From: Rhyacichthys aspro | Taxonomy: Eukaryota; Chordata; Actinopteri; Gobiiformes; Rhyacichthyidae | Length of the DNA stretch: 64,000 nt | Direction of reading: 5' to 3' | Assembly (NCBI GenBank): GCA_036850595.1 | Contig: CM072158.1 | Span: 9,749,422 to 9,813,421, forward strand | Shown here: piece by piece, positions 14,397-26,332 of the stretch | How the letters are laid out: each line of letters starts with the position of its first letter | Position numbering within the stretch: position 1 is the first letter of the stretch | Translations under genes and position numbers: made by a program | Notes under the pieces: model-generated | Told to the model about the DNA's origin: nothing | Databases searched by the model: none | Seen by the model: only the letters and a program-made list of their open reading frames with translations

Positions 14397-17300
14397 AGGG
14401 GGATTTGGACCAATGGACGGTGATGGATGCAAAATGCCTACTAACCAGGGTTTAGGAGAGATGCTAGGTGATTTATTTATGTTGAGCATTTCTGCTTACA
14501 AATAGATGCCACTGGGAACCATGGAGTCAATTAAAATATGGGTCGATGTGGGACAGCCCCATACAAGTGTATTTTATTAAAGCAACACAGTGTAACTTTT
14601 AAGGACGTAGACTAAACTAACTAAAGGAGCCAAATGCTGCGACAAACTTACATATTACTATTATTTTAATCATATTCAAAGTGTGATTTGGGTTGATGTG
14701 ACAGTTTCTGATAAATGAGTGATGAGTGTTGCCCAGAGTTACATGTGGTTAGAAAAAAAAGTTACATAGAGTTGCTATTAAACTTTCTTTCTTACATCAC
14801 CCTTTTAAATGACATCTGGTTTGAACTGACACTAAGAATAGTTACTCAGAATAAACAGATGTAAAAAGACGTGTGCAAAATAAAGAAATAAATAAAACAC
14901 AAAATGGCTATATTGTACAGTTAATCAAGAAGTAAATTATTGTGATCCTCAGTAGCAATTGTTGCTTTGGCTGATCTTTTCAATTATGTGTTTTTTGGGA
15001 GAAAAAAAAAGCACCCAGTTTCCTGTCTGTCTAGGTCACGTCTATCAAAATAAAGGCTAAAGGGCAAAAAACTGTTACCAGAACAGTAATACACACATTG
15101 CTTATATAAACAAATAACAACACGTTACAGTGTTTTCTTGATAATCATATTTTTTCTCTTTCAAGCCTGAGGATAAATTAACACCAATCTTCCTTGTTTA
15201 TCAGTTTGTCAAACATGCAGAGTGGAGTCTGACAGATGGGGCCACAGCTCTAAGCTCTGGTGGGTGGACTGCATCACAACAGGGGATTTTCTTCCTCTGC
15301 TGTGGCTTCACACTGACCCGACTTATTCCTGTTTACATCCACCGACATTAATGAGGAGAAAGTCATACTAATGTGTCCAATGAAGAGCAATAAAATCCCA
15401 ACGTTGTTATTTATGAATATTAAGGCATTTCAGGCATGGAAACTTTAGGCAGATAGTATTAGTATAAACGATTTTCATTGAAGGACAGTACAATCCATTA
15501 ATGGGTGACCTTCGGGACTAAAATAGCCTTTCATACATCCAAAACAAAAGTCCATCTATCCACGAAAAGAGAGAAATAAATAGAAAGTGGCATCTCTCTG
15601 TAGAAAATGTGAATGAACAGTGAGTCAGAGATTGTGGGAGATTAAAAGCTGTTAAATCCTAAATGAACCAGGAGATAAAGGCTGGAGCGAAGAAGGTCAA
15701 CCCACTGGCAAAAGCACGCCACGAGACTGCAGCAACACATTGACTGGTCCCTGTTTTGGTCAGTGTACCCGGGACCTATCAGAGGGCTGTGACACTGATT
15801 TGGGGTCAGTCAGTTCACAGGTTGGGATTATATCGACAGATTGAAATGTGAATACGATTCAAATGTAGGAATAACAGAGGAAGCTCAGTAAATAAAAATG
15901 GCTGCTGTTTCACAGATTTACCCAGCTTCAGTGACTGCTTTGATTTGTTGCCCTTAATTTAATTCTGTACTATGCTTATTCTGCCGTTTTGATCTGGATT
16001 TTAGTATGGCTGCACAATATGTCGTAAATCTATTATGACAATACCAACAACTTTAGTATCTGTAATGCAAAGAACTGCTTATATCACAATTCTATAATGG
16101 TCTTGCATGTGTCACATTTAAAAAAACAAAACAAATTTAAGATCAGGACCATAAATCAAACAGTAGTGAGGCCAAGTAAACAAATTAGTGCATTAATTTT
16201 GGCCAATTGAGGTGGACTAAGACAGACGGGGCAGTTAGAATACTGCTAATCATACTGTTATTGCAATTTAGTGTAGTTATTGCCCTTAGAGTGTTTTCCT
16301 AATTCTCCTCATTTTACAGTGTTGGTTGGGTGATATAAAACATCCATGTACAGCCATGTACAGACACTTGGCACAGTATTTAAATCCTATGTAGACATCA
16401 CACAGCCTTGTATTGAATCCTCCTGAAAAATATCATTTGTACTTATTGGTGATTTGGTAATAAGACTGTATGCTGACTTATTTATGTTTAAATAATCGCA
16501 AATGGTGAGATCAAGCATTACATTTTTATTTCATTGTTTCCAACCAAACATAAAAATGCCATTTGATCATTAACAAAACCATTTTCTAAGACAAGTATAT
16601 AAATACATACCTTGAATGATCATTAGTAAAAATGAAACATTAAAGGGCCTTGGAGCCACATCAATATATCACTTTGCTACTCATCAGACAACTAGGGGCA
16701 AAAGTCACATACCACCACCAGTCGATTAAAAGCAGACTGCACTAAGGCCTACCAAAAACACAGCTGTGGTAATATCTGCTGAACTGGACACCCACACAAA
16801 ATCTGTTTCTCTAAAAAAGCTATTACAGTATATACACTGAGTGGTAGAAGACCAAGTACTAACATCTTAAAGCAGATCGTTTCAATTCATGTACACGGTT
16901 ACTATTATTAAAGTCATGCAGTTAAAATCAGTTTGACATCAAAACTTGCAAATGGATGTAAACTATAAAAAAAAAACAAGGATCAGATACACTTTCTACA
17001 AGTTTAAGGCAATTGAATCAAATTCCTCTCGAATATGCATGTTGTTGTTTTAACCTCTGGTGTAATTTAAAGCTGCTCCATATCAGTCTTTAGCTCTTTT
17101 CAAATCACGTCCAAAACATTTTCTTGGAAGGTGGTTTAAAAAAATGTACACGTTTCACATTTGGCAAAAAAATAGTACAAACATTTCATCGACATCAAAA
17201 GGAACGTGCAACAGCTTTTTGCACAGTGCAATCACAGAAGTGGAAAAAGCCCTTTCAATCTGTACAGAACGGCATGGCTTTTTCTTGTACAATATTGGAA

Positions 17301-18243
17301 GAAACATATTACAAATCATAAAGAGGAGCACAAAAAACAATGCACATTCAGTTTTTAAAAATATAAACACGTTAAGGAGTCTATGGGACAAGGAATATGT
17401 AATAGTGCTACTGCATCATGGACATAAAATCCAGTACTTCTTCAACATTACAGTGCCTCCTGGTGGTTCATATCAGTTATGACATGTGTTTTTTAACATC
17501 TGTCAAAGCAAATACGTTTCTAGTTCAGTTTCATTCAGTGAAGTACAAAATCATCATAGTAACTTAATAGCTAAAATAGCTGCCAATTTTCATTAAGAAG
17601 CAAAATACACAAGGCAGTGGGTGTTTGGATTTAAAAGATCAGCTTTACACAAATGTCTGAACATTTGGATGAAATATCTGCAAAAGAAATAAGGTGGGGA
17701 CTTGTTTAGTGTTGATATCCCAAATGTTTACTGTTGTGTATACTGTGTTATTTTAACACAGCATGAATTAAATTATGAGCAGTTTATGTAACTAAAAGTA
17801 CAAATAGAAACGGATACTTTTACTGATTTAAGATTCACTCACTCCTTTGCATTTTCTGCAGTGCTGTTCTTGATATGGGGTCAGCAGCATGAGAAATTAA
17901 ACTTAGTGCAACACACAGGTAGATAAAATAAACACTACATTTAAATTAAATACTAAAAACAAAACCCGTTTCATTATTTGGGGGATGATAAAATGAAAAA
18001 TCATCTGATAAAATAATGCAGAAACCCTCTCCTATAACGTTACTTCACGGAGTGTAGCAAATAGTGCAAATTCATTAAGAGTTTAGTCCATAGGACCTGA
18101 ATTTGTTTCAATATTTAGCCAAGCAGTTAGTGACCACTGCTTGTTTAGTTTGTTTTTGATAAAGTGTTATGTTTTTCAACCTGGTAATTATTGCATGTAA
18201 AACAATCAGTTGCATAAGCTGTTTGTGCACCTGTTGAGAAATT
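14397..18243. other. mtdh 3'UTR and mtdh-laptm4b intergenic DNA
   Basis: This AT-rich stretch of nearly 4 kb lies between the mtdh stop codon and the laptm4b promoter. Much of it may be a long mtdh 3'UTR, since mammalian MTDH also has a long one. One minus-strand AATAAA candidate lies at 16525-16530. Overlapping open frames on both strands at 17124-17482 have no recognisable similarity. No RNA gene or mobile element was identified. Confidence 0.4.
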
Positions 18244-21200
18244 TCATGTTTCTCTTCGAGCTTTCTTCTTTTGTGTGGGTTTTGAAGACTCCATTGTCTC
18301 CTCAGGCTTCTCTATAGACAGATTCATATAGAGAGCATTGAGATATAAGCACAATACAAAATAAATATAAAAACTGGCACAACATGTAGCACATTTGAAA
18401 CATACTCTGAGTAGATGATATGCTCGATCTGTGAGAAGCCTGTACAGGAAGCTCTTGACGTTTAGGACCTGTATTCATCAGGGGTGTTGTACTCACCGTC
18501 TGAAAGTAAAACAAAGCTGTTGCACAACACTGACATTGCCATTGATATGACTCTGGGAAGCTGTGATGATGGTGACTTGCCTGAGACATAGATGAAGTCT
18601 CTACTTCTGTTTTTTTCTTCTTTCTCCTCTTTCTTTTGGATCTTGTTGCTCCCTCAGAGAGATCCTCACTGTCTTTCTCGTCCTCTGACAGCTGCAAAAC
18701 AAGAGCGCAGTTTAATGTTACAAATCAGACATCCCTTTTTAAAATAAGAACAACAAAGACAGTGGTGATCTTTCCCAAACACAGAAATGACAGTATTTTT
18801 GCTTGATTTATGTGGTTCAGTGATACCTTGTTGATGCCTGGTTGTTCCTTTAGTGGAAAGGCTGCTTTTACCAACACAGGCGGCTCTTCATAGTTACCCC
18901 AGTGCTCTACTGGGGCGTTCCAGTCAGAGCTGGGGTCCACTGCAGCCATCCCATCTGGAAACCCCAATTAACAAGGAATATAATTATATTTATGGTTAAA
19001 TCCTAAAGTGCCTGCCTTTATTGTTGTGCTGATGAGATGTTTTGAGACTTGTATTTAGACTTACTGAATCCAGACCATTCATCTGCATCTTTTTGATTCG
19101 TCCACTGCAGCTCAACTGAATTTGCAGCTGGCTCTAAGTGAAAGAAACACATCTGTCGTTAGTCGAAACAAAACTGTATTGAACAATAGAAATTTTGAGC
19201 ATAAAAAGTATTCATATGACCCTGAGCACTACCTGTTGTGCTTAGTCTCAGCATGGAGAAGGACACTGAACTGAGCTCATTATTAATTCTGCTGTCAATC
19301 CCGCTCCATGCTGCTATGAAGAGAACACAGAAACAATGTTGGCAAGAATAAAGCAGTTCAAATCTGCCATCAATGACTGTTTTCTAGACTTGACCAACTG
19401 CTACATCCAACAAAACTAGCATTACTTTCATTCATGTCCTTCTCATTTGTACAGATTCAGAACAGATTTAGATCAATAAAGTTACAGCGAGCTGTTGCTG
19501 CTACCTTGGTTTTCCTGTGTCCAGGGCTGAGTGGTGGGAATGGTACCCCACTTTGGGCCCTCCACTGGCCCCATCTGACTTGACATCTTCAAAGACATAT
19601 CTGTCCATCCTCCGCTGTTGCTTGAAGCCTCCTGGCTCCAACTGGATGGTGCTAAAGATAGATTAAAAAGATAGCTTTAAAGTAAAGTGTGTCTTAAAAG
19701 TACATATCTAAGATTTTACAAATGATTAGAGCTATATTGGAATGTTAAAGACAATGAAGCTGTGAACAGACTAATTTATTCCCTATTTTATAATCACATC
19801 TAGACCTCACCAGCTCCACTTGCATCACCCTTGCCAGAGGATCTTGAAGCCTGGGAGTCTGAAATATAGACAAAATACTACATTTATCACAAGGTCACCT
19901 TTTTACAGTGTACAGGTACTGTTTGCTATCTATTTTATAACCTGATGTTTTCTACACACCATGGGTTCCTTTGTTCTTCTTGGAAGCCTTGACCCCTAGC
20001 CCCTCCACATGGGTCTTAGGGGCCACACCTCCAGGGCTCCCAGAGTCGTCAGGGCCCTTCTCCTTCTTGCGCTGCTGCCTCTTCTCTCGGTTACTCACTT
20101 TGGTCTCCCATGCACCTGGTGAACACACATGAGGAGATTTTAAATCATACCTCAACATAAATACTGCAAACAATGACTTAACATCTGTCTGTACCGTCGT
20201 CTGGCTCCCTCCCTTCAGCTGAAGATCCCTGGTGAGCTGGTTTCACATCTGCCTTGGTTTTCTTTTTGTTCTTCTTCACTTGCACAGGGGCCTGGACCTC
20301 ATGAACCTATGAAAAAACAAGTCTGGTAATAAGAAACCCCTTAAATGTTTGATCAGTGCTTTTTATAGCTGCTCAGTCATACCTTCTCTGCTTTAATATT
20401 GGGAGACAGTTTCTCAGTTGCCTGAACTTCTTCTTGAACTACAGACACTGGTTGTCCATTGGACTGATTCTTCTTGGGGAAAATTGTGACATAAACAAAT
20501 ACTGAGAGATAATTATTTAGCCATTGTTTTAATTTTGACCATTAAAAAACTAGATTACCTTCCAACATAAGGTTAGTACAACTCTAAGATGCTAACTGTA
20601 TTAGCAATTGGCTACTGTACTCTTTTAATTGCAGAAAGAGACACTATGTAAGACATCAACATTAGTTTTATTGTGTTGTGCTGTGATAGCTTCCTAATGG
20701 TATTTGGCTAATTATTAGCAGTAAGTGTTCTTAATTACGTGTTAACTCCACACAGCCTGGTCTCCTTGTAAACATCACACTGAAGCGCGTTTGTTTGTTG
20801 TTTTGGAAGTGCGCCACCGAACTGTCTCCAGATAAGTGTTCAGCCCTTTTAATTCATGACGGAGATATTCACTAAATATTAAATATGATCTATACGTATG
20901 ATTAAAGTGAGTTAACTACCTAGAATACAGGAATAGTCGGTATTTCTGTGCGCAGAGCGGTGTTGTTTATAGGCTACAGACTGCTGAAGGATGCGCTTGT
21001 TTCCTTTGATTTGCAGTGATTCATGTGATTGTCCCACTGACTGTGGTACCTTTTCAGAGGTCTTCTTTTTGTTTTTCTTCTTCAGCTCCTCTGTTTTAGC
21101 ATTATTTTTCGACAAAAGGCCCTTGTCGGGTTCCGTGCTACTCTGTGTTGTGACCAGGGATCGCCGCTTTTTCCCGCCGAGCAGACCGCTGCAGACAGCG

Positions 21201-21403
21201 GCGCAGGACACAGCGAGCAGCAGCAGCAGCCCCGCGGCGGCCGTGGACAGGATCACCCACGGAGGGTACAGTTCGGCTCTGAGACCCAGATCTATTCCGA
21301 AATGTGTCCGGACATAGCTTTCTCCGGAAGTCAGCAGATCCTTTAAACGACTTGAGAGCAACTCGGCCTTTTCCAGCGCAAAACCCCGAAGGTCCCCTGC
21401 CAT
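18244..21403 (-). CDS. mtdh: Metadherin (LYRIC/AEG-1)
   Basis: Twelve minus-strand coding exons: 21403-21050, 20472-20383, 20306-20195, 20115-19960, 19858-19811, 19651-19505, 19313-19233, 19133-19065, 18954-18827, 18691-18581, 18499-18406 and 18311-18244. They give 1458 nt, 485 residues (human 582). Residues 20-24 form LKDLL, an exact LxxLL motif. A membrane segment spans about 47-72, followed by GGKKRRS. Several Lys/Arg clusters can act as nuclear or nucleolar signals, and the protein ends KKKARRET like mammalian MTDH. The SND1-binding motif is kept as SDWNAPVEHWGNY, with the two key tryptophans at W364 and W371. Metadherin is an ER/nuclear scaffold acting in NF-kB and SND1/RISC-linked signalling. 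Exons 10 and 11 are separated by an in-frame 81-nt GC-AG intron; if it is retained, 27 residues are added. The start of exon 2 is ambiguous by one in-frame codon (20472 or 20469). Confidence 0.93.
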
Positions 21404-21941
21404 GTTTCAAATCGCGACACTAGCTGTTAGCTCTCATCACCAATATGCTAATGCTAACGGAGGAGTGGCTAATCCGATCTGTCTCTGACAAGGATGAAAA
21501 CACAGGGATGCACTTTATTTACTTTTACAGTGTGGCCACACTTTCTAAAAGTTAGATATGTGTTGTAATAAAAAACTACGTGAAATATTATCGCTTAATA
21601 ACCCTTACTGTCCTCTTTATTAAAACTTTTAACCTTTCCTAAATTAGAGTTACATGCAGGACCACGGAGATTCAGCATTAGGCCCTCTTATAGTTTAGTC
21701 ATATATTTTACATTATGTTAGGAGCCTCCTCTACTTTTCCAAGGCCCCGTCACTAAATGGGAACACAGCTAGAATGTAAATAAATGAAGAAATTCAAACC
21801 TTCTGATGTTACCCTTTTGAATATTTGCTTTACAACATTAAGAGTATGAACACAAGAGGAATCTCTTTAAGAAAAAATACTGAAAATACTTTGCATATCA
21901 ATATAATGATTGTAGCCTACATATTTTAATTACATTTTTTT

Positions 21942-21947
21942 TTTATT
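21942..21947 (-). promoter_or_regulatory. rrm2b: Candidate rrm2b polyadenylation signal
   Basis: TTTATT on the plus strand reads AATAAA on the minus strand, about 335 bases after the rrm2b stop. It would leave only about 0.5 kb before the mtdh start codon, so the two genes are packed tail to head. The position is plausible but unproven. Confidence 0.45.
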
Positions 21948-22281
21948 AATTTCAATTGACATTCTCATGTCATCCCAACAGTCAAAACCACAGACAAAAA
22001 ATAAAAACTAATACAGTGCATATGGAGGTGGCCATAATCAGTCTTGAGGGACTTCTCTATAATAACCACTGACTCATGAGTGGCACATGATCGAATTTGT
22101 CCATTCAAAGTATGGAGCCTTAAAACATCTGCAAATTTTTGTAAAAATTTGATGGCATCATTGACGGTATAAAGGACTCTTTTTACCATCAATGGATAGC
22201 ATTCAACAATATAGTTTGTCAACATCTAAATTATCAAAATAAATAAATATGTAACAAACATGTAACAGACTAACACCAGTC

Positions 22282-25134
22282 TTAAAAGTCTGCGTCAAGA
22301 GTGAATTCACTGTCCATTAGGCTTGACATCACACCCAATCTCTGATACTCTCCCACCCGTTTTTCAAAGAAGTTGGTTTTTCCTTCTAATGAAATGGATT
22401 CCATGAAGTCAAATGGATTCTCAGCATTGTAAACCTTCAATAAAAAAAAGAATAAAGGTATTAAACTTTTCTAAACAATTACAACTGCTAATGCATTAAT
22501 TACACATTCTAAATGTAGAAGAGACCAGCTGATTCCCTTGGTGTTATAATTCATATAACTATATAATTTATAAGTTTATAATTAATAATAATTCAGTAAT
22601 TAACTTACCTTGTCAAGGCCGAGATCTGTGAGAAGGCGGTCAGCCACAAACTCAATGTACTGCTTCATCAAAAAGCAGTTTATCCCAATGAGATCCACTG
22701 GCAAAGCTTCAGTCAAAAACTCCTGCAACACAACGGGCAGGATATATTAATATATTTACAGAACTGGTATGACCAAATGATATAATGAGCCCAAGAAGCT
22801 ATTATCAGTGTGTTAAATCATATCAGTGTGTTATGTCAGTTATGTTATTGTATTAAATTAACTTACCAGTGTGAAGTGGAAGTAAAAATAACATTTGTGG
22901 TGTAAAACTAATACAATTTAGAAGATTAACATAATCAATTATGGTGGAGTATATTCCATGTAGTCTTTTCTCACCTGCTCAATGCTAACAGCTTTGGTAA
23001 TGATATCTTTCACTCTGTCTCCCGATGGCTTTTTTATCAAGTAACTAAATAGCAGACAGGCGAAATTACAGTGCAAACCCTGTAAACATAAACATTTAAT
23101 GATAATGTATTTTTAAGTTACATGGGTCATAAAATGCCAGTGCATGCACACACACAATTGTAAATATTAATTCATGTAAAGAAAATGAATGTAACCTCAT
23201 CTCTGCTAATCAGTTCATTGGAGTAAGTAAGGCCAGGCATTAAACCTCTCTTTTTTAGCCAATATATGGCAGCAAAAGATCCAGAGAAGAAAATTCCCTC
23301 CACCGCTGCAAATGCCACAATTCGTTCACCTTAGAAGAAAAAGAAAAGTTAAAGCTGTACAAGCTGGGTTCTTTCTTAGGCTATAGTTTCTAATTGAAAG
23401 TGTATTTTCTTACCAAATGTTGATTTGCTGTCATTGATCCACTGAAGAGCCCAGTCTGCTTTTCGTTTCACACAAGGCATTGTTTGAATGGCATTAAATA
23501 AATAATCTCTAAAAATCCACACAGTAAATAATTCTAATTAGTTTTCATATCATCATAATGCATGTTACTTAAGTATAATATACTCCAAATTTACACAAAA
23601 AAGACTACAAAATACTGCTTAATACATTACATTTAAATACTAAGGTTTTTGCTATGTGAAATTAATAACAGTATTGTAAAAACCCATGATCATCTTATCA
23701 TTCAGACACATCAACAGTTGCAACAGTCGCAACGGCAGTAACCACAAAGTGGTAAATTTAATCCATCCTGGTGCAGGTGCATTTTGTGTGGTTGCATGTG
23801 TTTATGAAATGAGGAATACTGACTTGAAACTGCACTTCCATGCAATTTAAGCAATAGAGAATGACACCAATGATACTGATAAGGGCTAAAAAGATCCGAG
23901 TTTAAACAGACTGACCTCTCCTTCAGGTCTCTGATGTATGTGTTGATGAGCATACTGTACATCTCTGAGTGAACTGTCTCTATAAGAATCTGAAAGCTGT
24001 AGAAAGATCGTGCCTCAGGGACCTGTACCTCCTGACAGAACCTTTGCACCTGTCCAAAGACATTAGTTCATCAAAATATGTTCTGAGGGTTGATGTAATA
24101 CTGTTTAAAAAACTTAGTGCTCAAAATGAATAATACAGAGCTTGAGTGTGACTAAAGCAAGGAAACGGTTAATAAGAATATTATGTTTACTCTAGACCCA
24201 CGCAGTTAAACAACTTACCAGGTTCTCATTGACAATACCATCACTGGCAGCAAAGAAAGCTAGCACATGAGATATGAAGTGTTTCTCTTCAGGTTTTAAA
24301 CGATCCCAGTGAGCCAAGTCTTTGGATAAGTCAACCTTAAAGAAAACATCAAAAACAGATAAAGTGCAACAGTCTATTTTTGGTTTGTGTTGTCCTCAAT
24401 AAGCATTTTGTAAAACCCAATAAAAGAGACCCACCTCCTCCACTGTCCAGAAGGAGGCCTGAGCCTGCTTGTACATCTTCCAGATCTCAGGGTAATGTAT
24501 GGGGAAAATGACAAACCGTCTGGGGTTTTCTTGAAGCAGGGGTTCATCCTCTAGTTCTGAACCATTATGGTCCTCTAGGTCTTTATCTTTGAGGCCATTC
24601 TATTAAAAAGACATATTTTCATTGTTTACATCCTAAAAACACCTGGTTTTTGACAACAGAGAAACCGCGCTTGCGCGTAGATTCGTAACATCAACAACAA
24701 TGGACACACTGCCTTATTGTTGTATTAATATATAATAAATGATGTTGTTTTGGGCATTTCTATGTATTATTCAATATTACTGTAGAGTATTTTCGAGCTA
24801 CAAAATAACTATTTTCTACAGTTGTGTTGGTATTGAATCTGCCTCATGTGGCTGATTCTTAGCTGGGTTAACCTAGCGAACAAGCAAAGACAAGCTATCG
24901 ACAGCTTGTCACATACGATGTAATTAAGCTGTAATAACCTTGACAAAGTTTGGGGAGTGCGGCCTCAAGTATTAAATAAAGTAGACAAACGTCGTCTTCA
25001 AATTACATTTCACCTCAGCGAGTGCACATTACCACTGACACTAGCTTACAACCAGCGTTAGCCGTTAGCATGTTGAAACTGCTTACCGTCTCTACACAGT
25101 GGTCAGGCTGTTGGTTTATGTTTATTAGGTCCAT
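22282..25134 (-). CDS. rrm2b: Ribonucleotide reductase small subunit, p53-inducible type (p53R2)
   Basis: Nine minus-strand exons: 25134-25087, 24599-24435, 24335-24219, 24049-23916, 23508-23414, 23329-23196, 23079-22975, 22722-22609 and 22434-22282. They give 1065 nt, 354 residues (human RRM2B 351). The diiron ligands D103, E134, H137, E197, E231 and H234 and the radical tyrosine Y141 (HSEMY) are all present, so the enzyme should be active. The C-terminus FTLDADF is the peptide that docks to the large subunit RRM1. The N-terminus lacks the roughly 35-residue extension with a KEN box that marks cell-cycle-degraded RRM2, so this is the RRM2B type, which supplies dNTPs for DNA repair and mitochondrial DNA in resting cells. 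Intron 1 holds a p53-like site, as in mammals. Confidence 0.97.
24878..24910. promoter_or_regulatory. rrm2b: p53-response-element-like site in rrm2b intron 1
   Basis: Two adjacent decamers, GAACAAGCAA and AGACAAGCTA (24878-24897), have intact CWWG cores, no spacer, and three mismatches over 20 positions to RRRCWWGYYY. A third core, AGCTTGTC (24903-24910), is an exact reverse complement of GACAAGCT at 24889-24896. It lies in intron 1, where mammalian RRM2B carries its p53 site. Binding is inferred. Confidence 0.5.
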
Positions 25135-25584
25135 TTTTTGAGAAGATTTCCTGACCTCGATGTCACATGAAGAGCTTAAAAAGGTTGTTATAGCCAGTGA
25201 TCTGTGCCATAACCCTCCTTCATTGCAGACCTCCTCTTACTCAATTTAGACTCATTTAAATGCCACGAACATTGCCCCCCCTACAGGACACTCACAGTTT
25301 GCCATTAACAAAACCACGTTGTCACAGTTCCTGAAATTATGCATAGCCTACATCTTAGCAGTGACCCATTTCTTCTACCCCCTAAAGAATTAGTCACAGC
25401 TTGTTTGAATCATACAGGTCAAATACAGGCCTCCAACAAAACACTGTCAAGAAACAGAACACCACAGTCAATACTACTCATCAGTTTATTGTAATGTGAC
25501 AAATGATCACCTGAACCGATTGTATCACTGAAGGTTAAGGTGTAGTGAAAAATGCAAATCCTTGAAGCTCTAAATTCAGAATGG

Positions 25585-26316
25585 CTAAACTGGAATGTTA
25601 TGTATTCCCAACCGGAACACATCGTTCGTGCAAGCCCAAGCACAGTTCTGCGCAGACTTCAGCATGAACACTTGGTGAAAGCCCATAGGAGGATCATCAT
25701 CTGCCTGTTGGGTTAAGACATGAGAGTATACATAAAGGAATATACCCAGTGCCATTTGATATAAATATAGAGATAAAATATAAAAGATAAAGTGGATTCT
25801 GTTAAAGATTGTAGCTGACCTGTAGCTGCCCAAACACCATGATGAGAATACAACTGTCTATTGTGGGTTGAAAGTCTTGTTCTGTGATGACATGCTTAAT
25901 CCGCTTGAATGGTAGGCTCTGTGAAACAATATAGAAGTAATAGGGTAACAACAGATTTCAAATTTTGCAAATACAAACAACTTATCTAAAGCCTCATCTA
26001 GCATAATTTATGTCTATAATGTATGTAGCTCATAATAAACAGGATACTTACCATTAGTTTCCCAGAAATGGCTTCTCGCCCATGAAAAGGCTGTCCTTCC
26101 CATGTAAGACAAGCTGCATCAGCCTAAAGAGGAAGTCATTTAATAATTAGCACTTAACTTTTAAAATATAAATTGATCTAAAGTTAAACTGTAAATTAAA
26201 ATGAACAAACTTACATAAAGAAGGCCAAGATTACTTCTGTCAGTGTTGTCAAACTGTTCATAGTATGCTTGTACAAAGCCCTCTCCAATCTTTTGCCAGA
26301 TTTCTTTCTCGGCCAT
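25585..26316 (-). CDS. nutf2l: Nuclear transport factor 2-like protein
   Basis: Four minus-strand coding exons: 26316-26215, 26123-26052, 25918-25820 and 25704-25585. They give 393 nt, 130 residues (human NUTF2 127). The whole protein is one NTF2 fold and aligns along its length, for example CLTWEGQPFHG, DDDPPMGFHQVF and CTNDVFRLGIHN. The acidic residues that contact RanGDP in NUTF2 (E42, D92, D94) are kept as E43, D93 and D95, so Ran import through FxFG nucleoporins is the likely role. It differs from canonical NUTF2 at many other positions, which suggests a paralogue such as nutf2l. An AG acceptor just upstream of the ATG (26334-26333) indicates a 5'UTR intron. A minus-strand AATAAA lies at 25485-25490, about 95 bases past the stop. 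Confidence 0.92.
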
Positions 26317-26332
26317 GTCTTAAGCCTTGGAT

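Noticed and set aside
20991..21317. 108-codon plus-strand frame
   Set aside because: It is the antisense shadow of mtdh exon 1.
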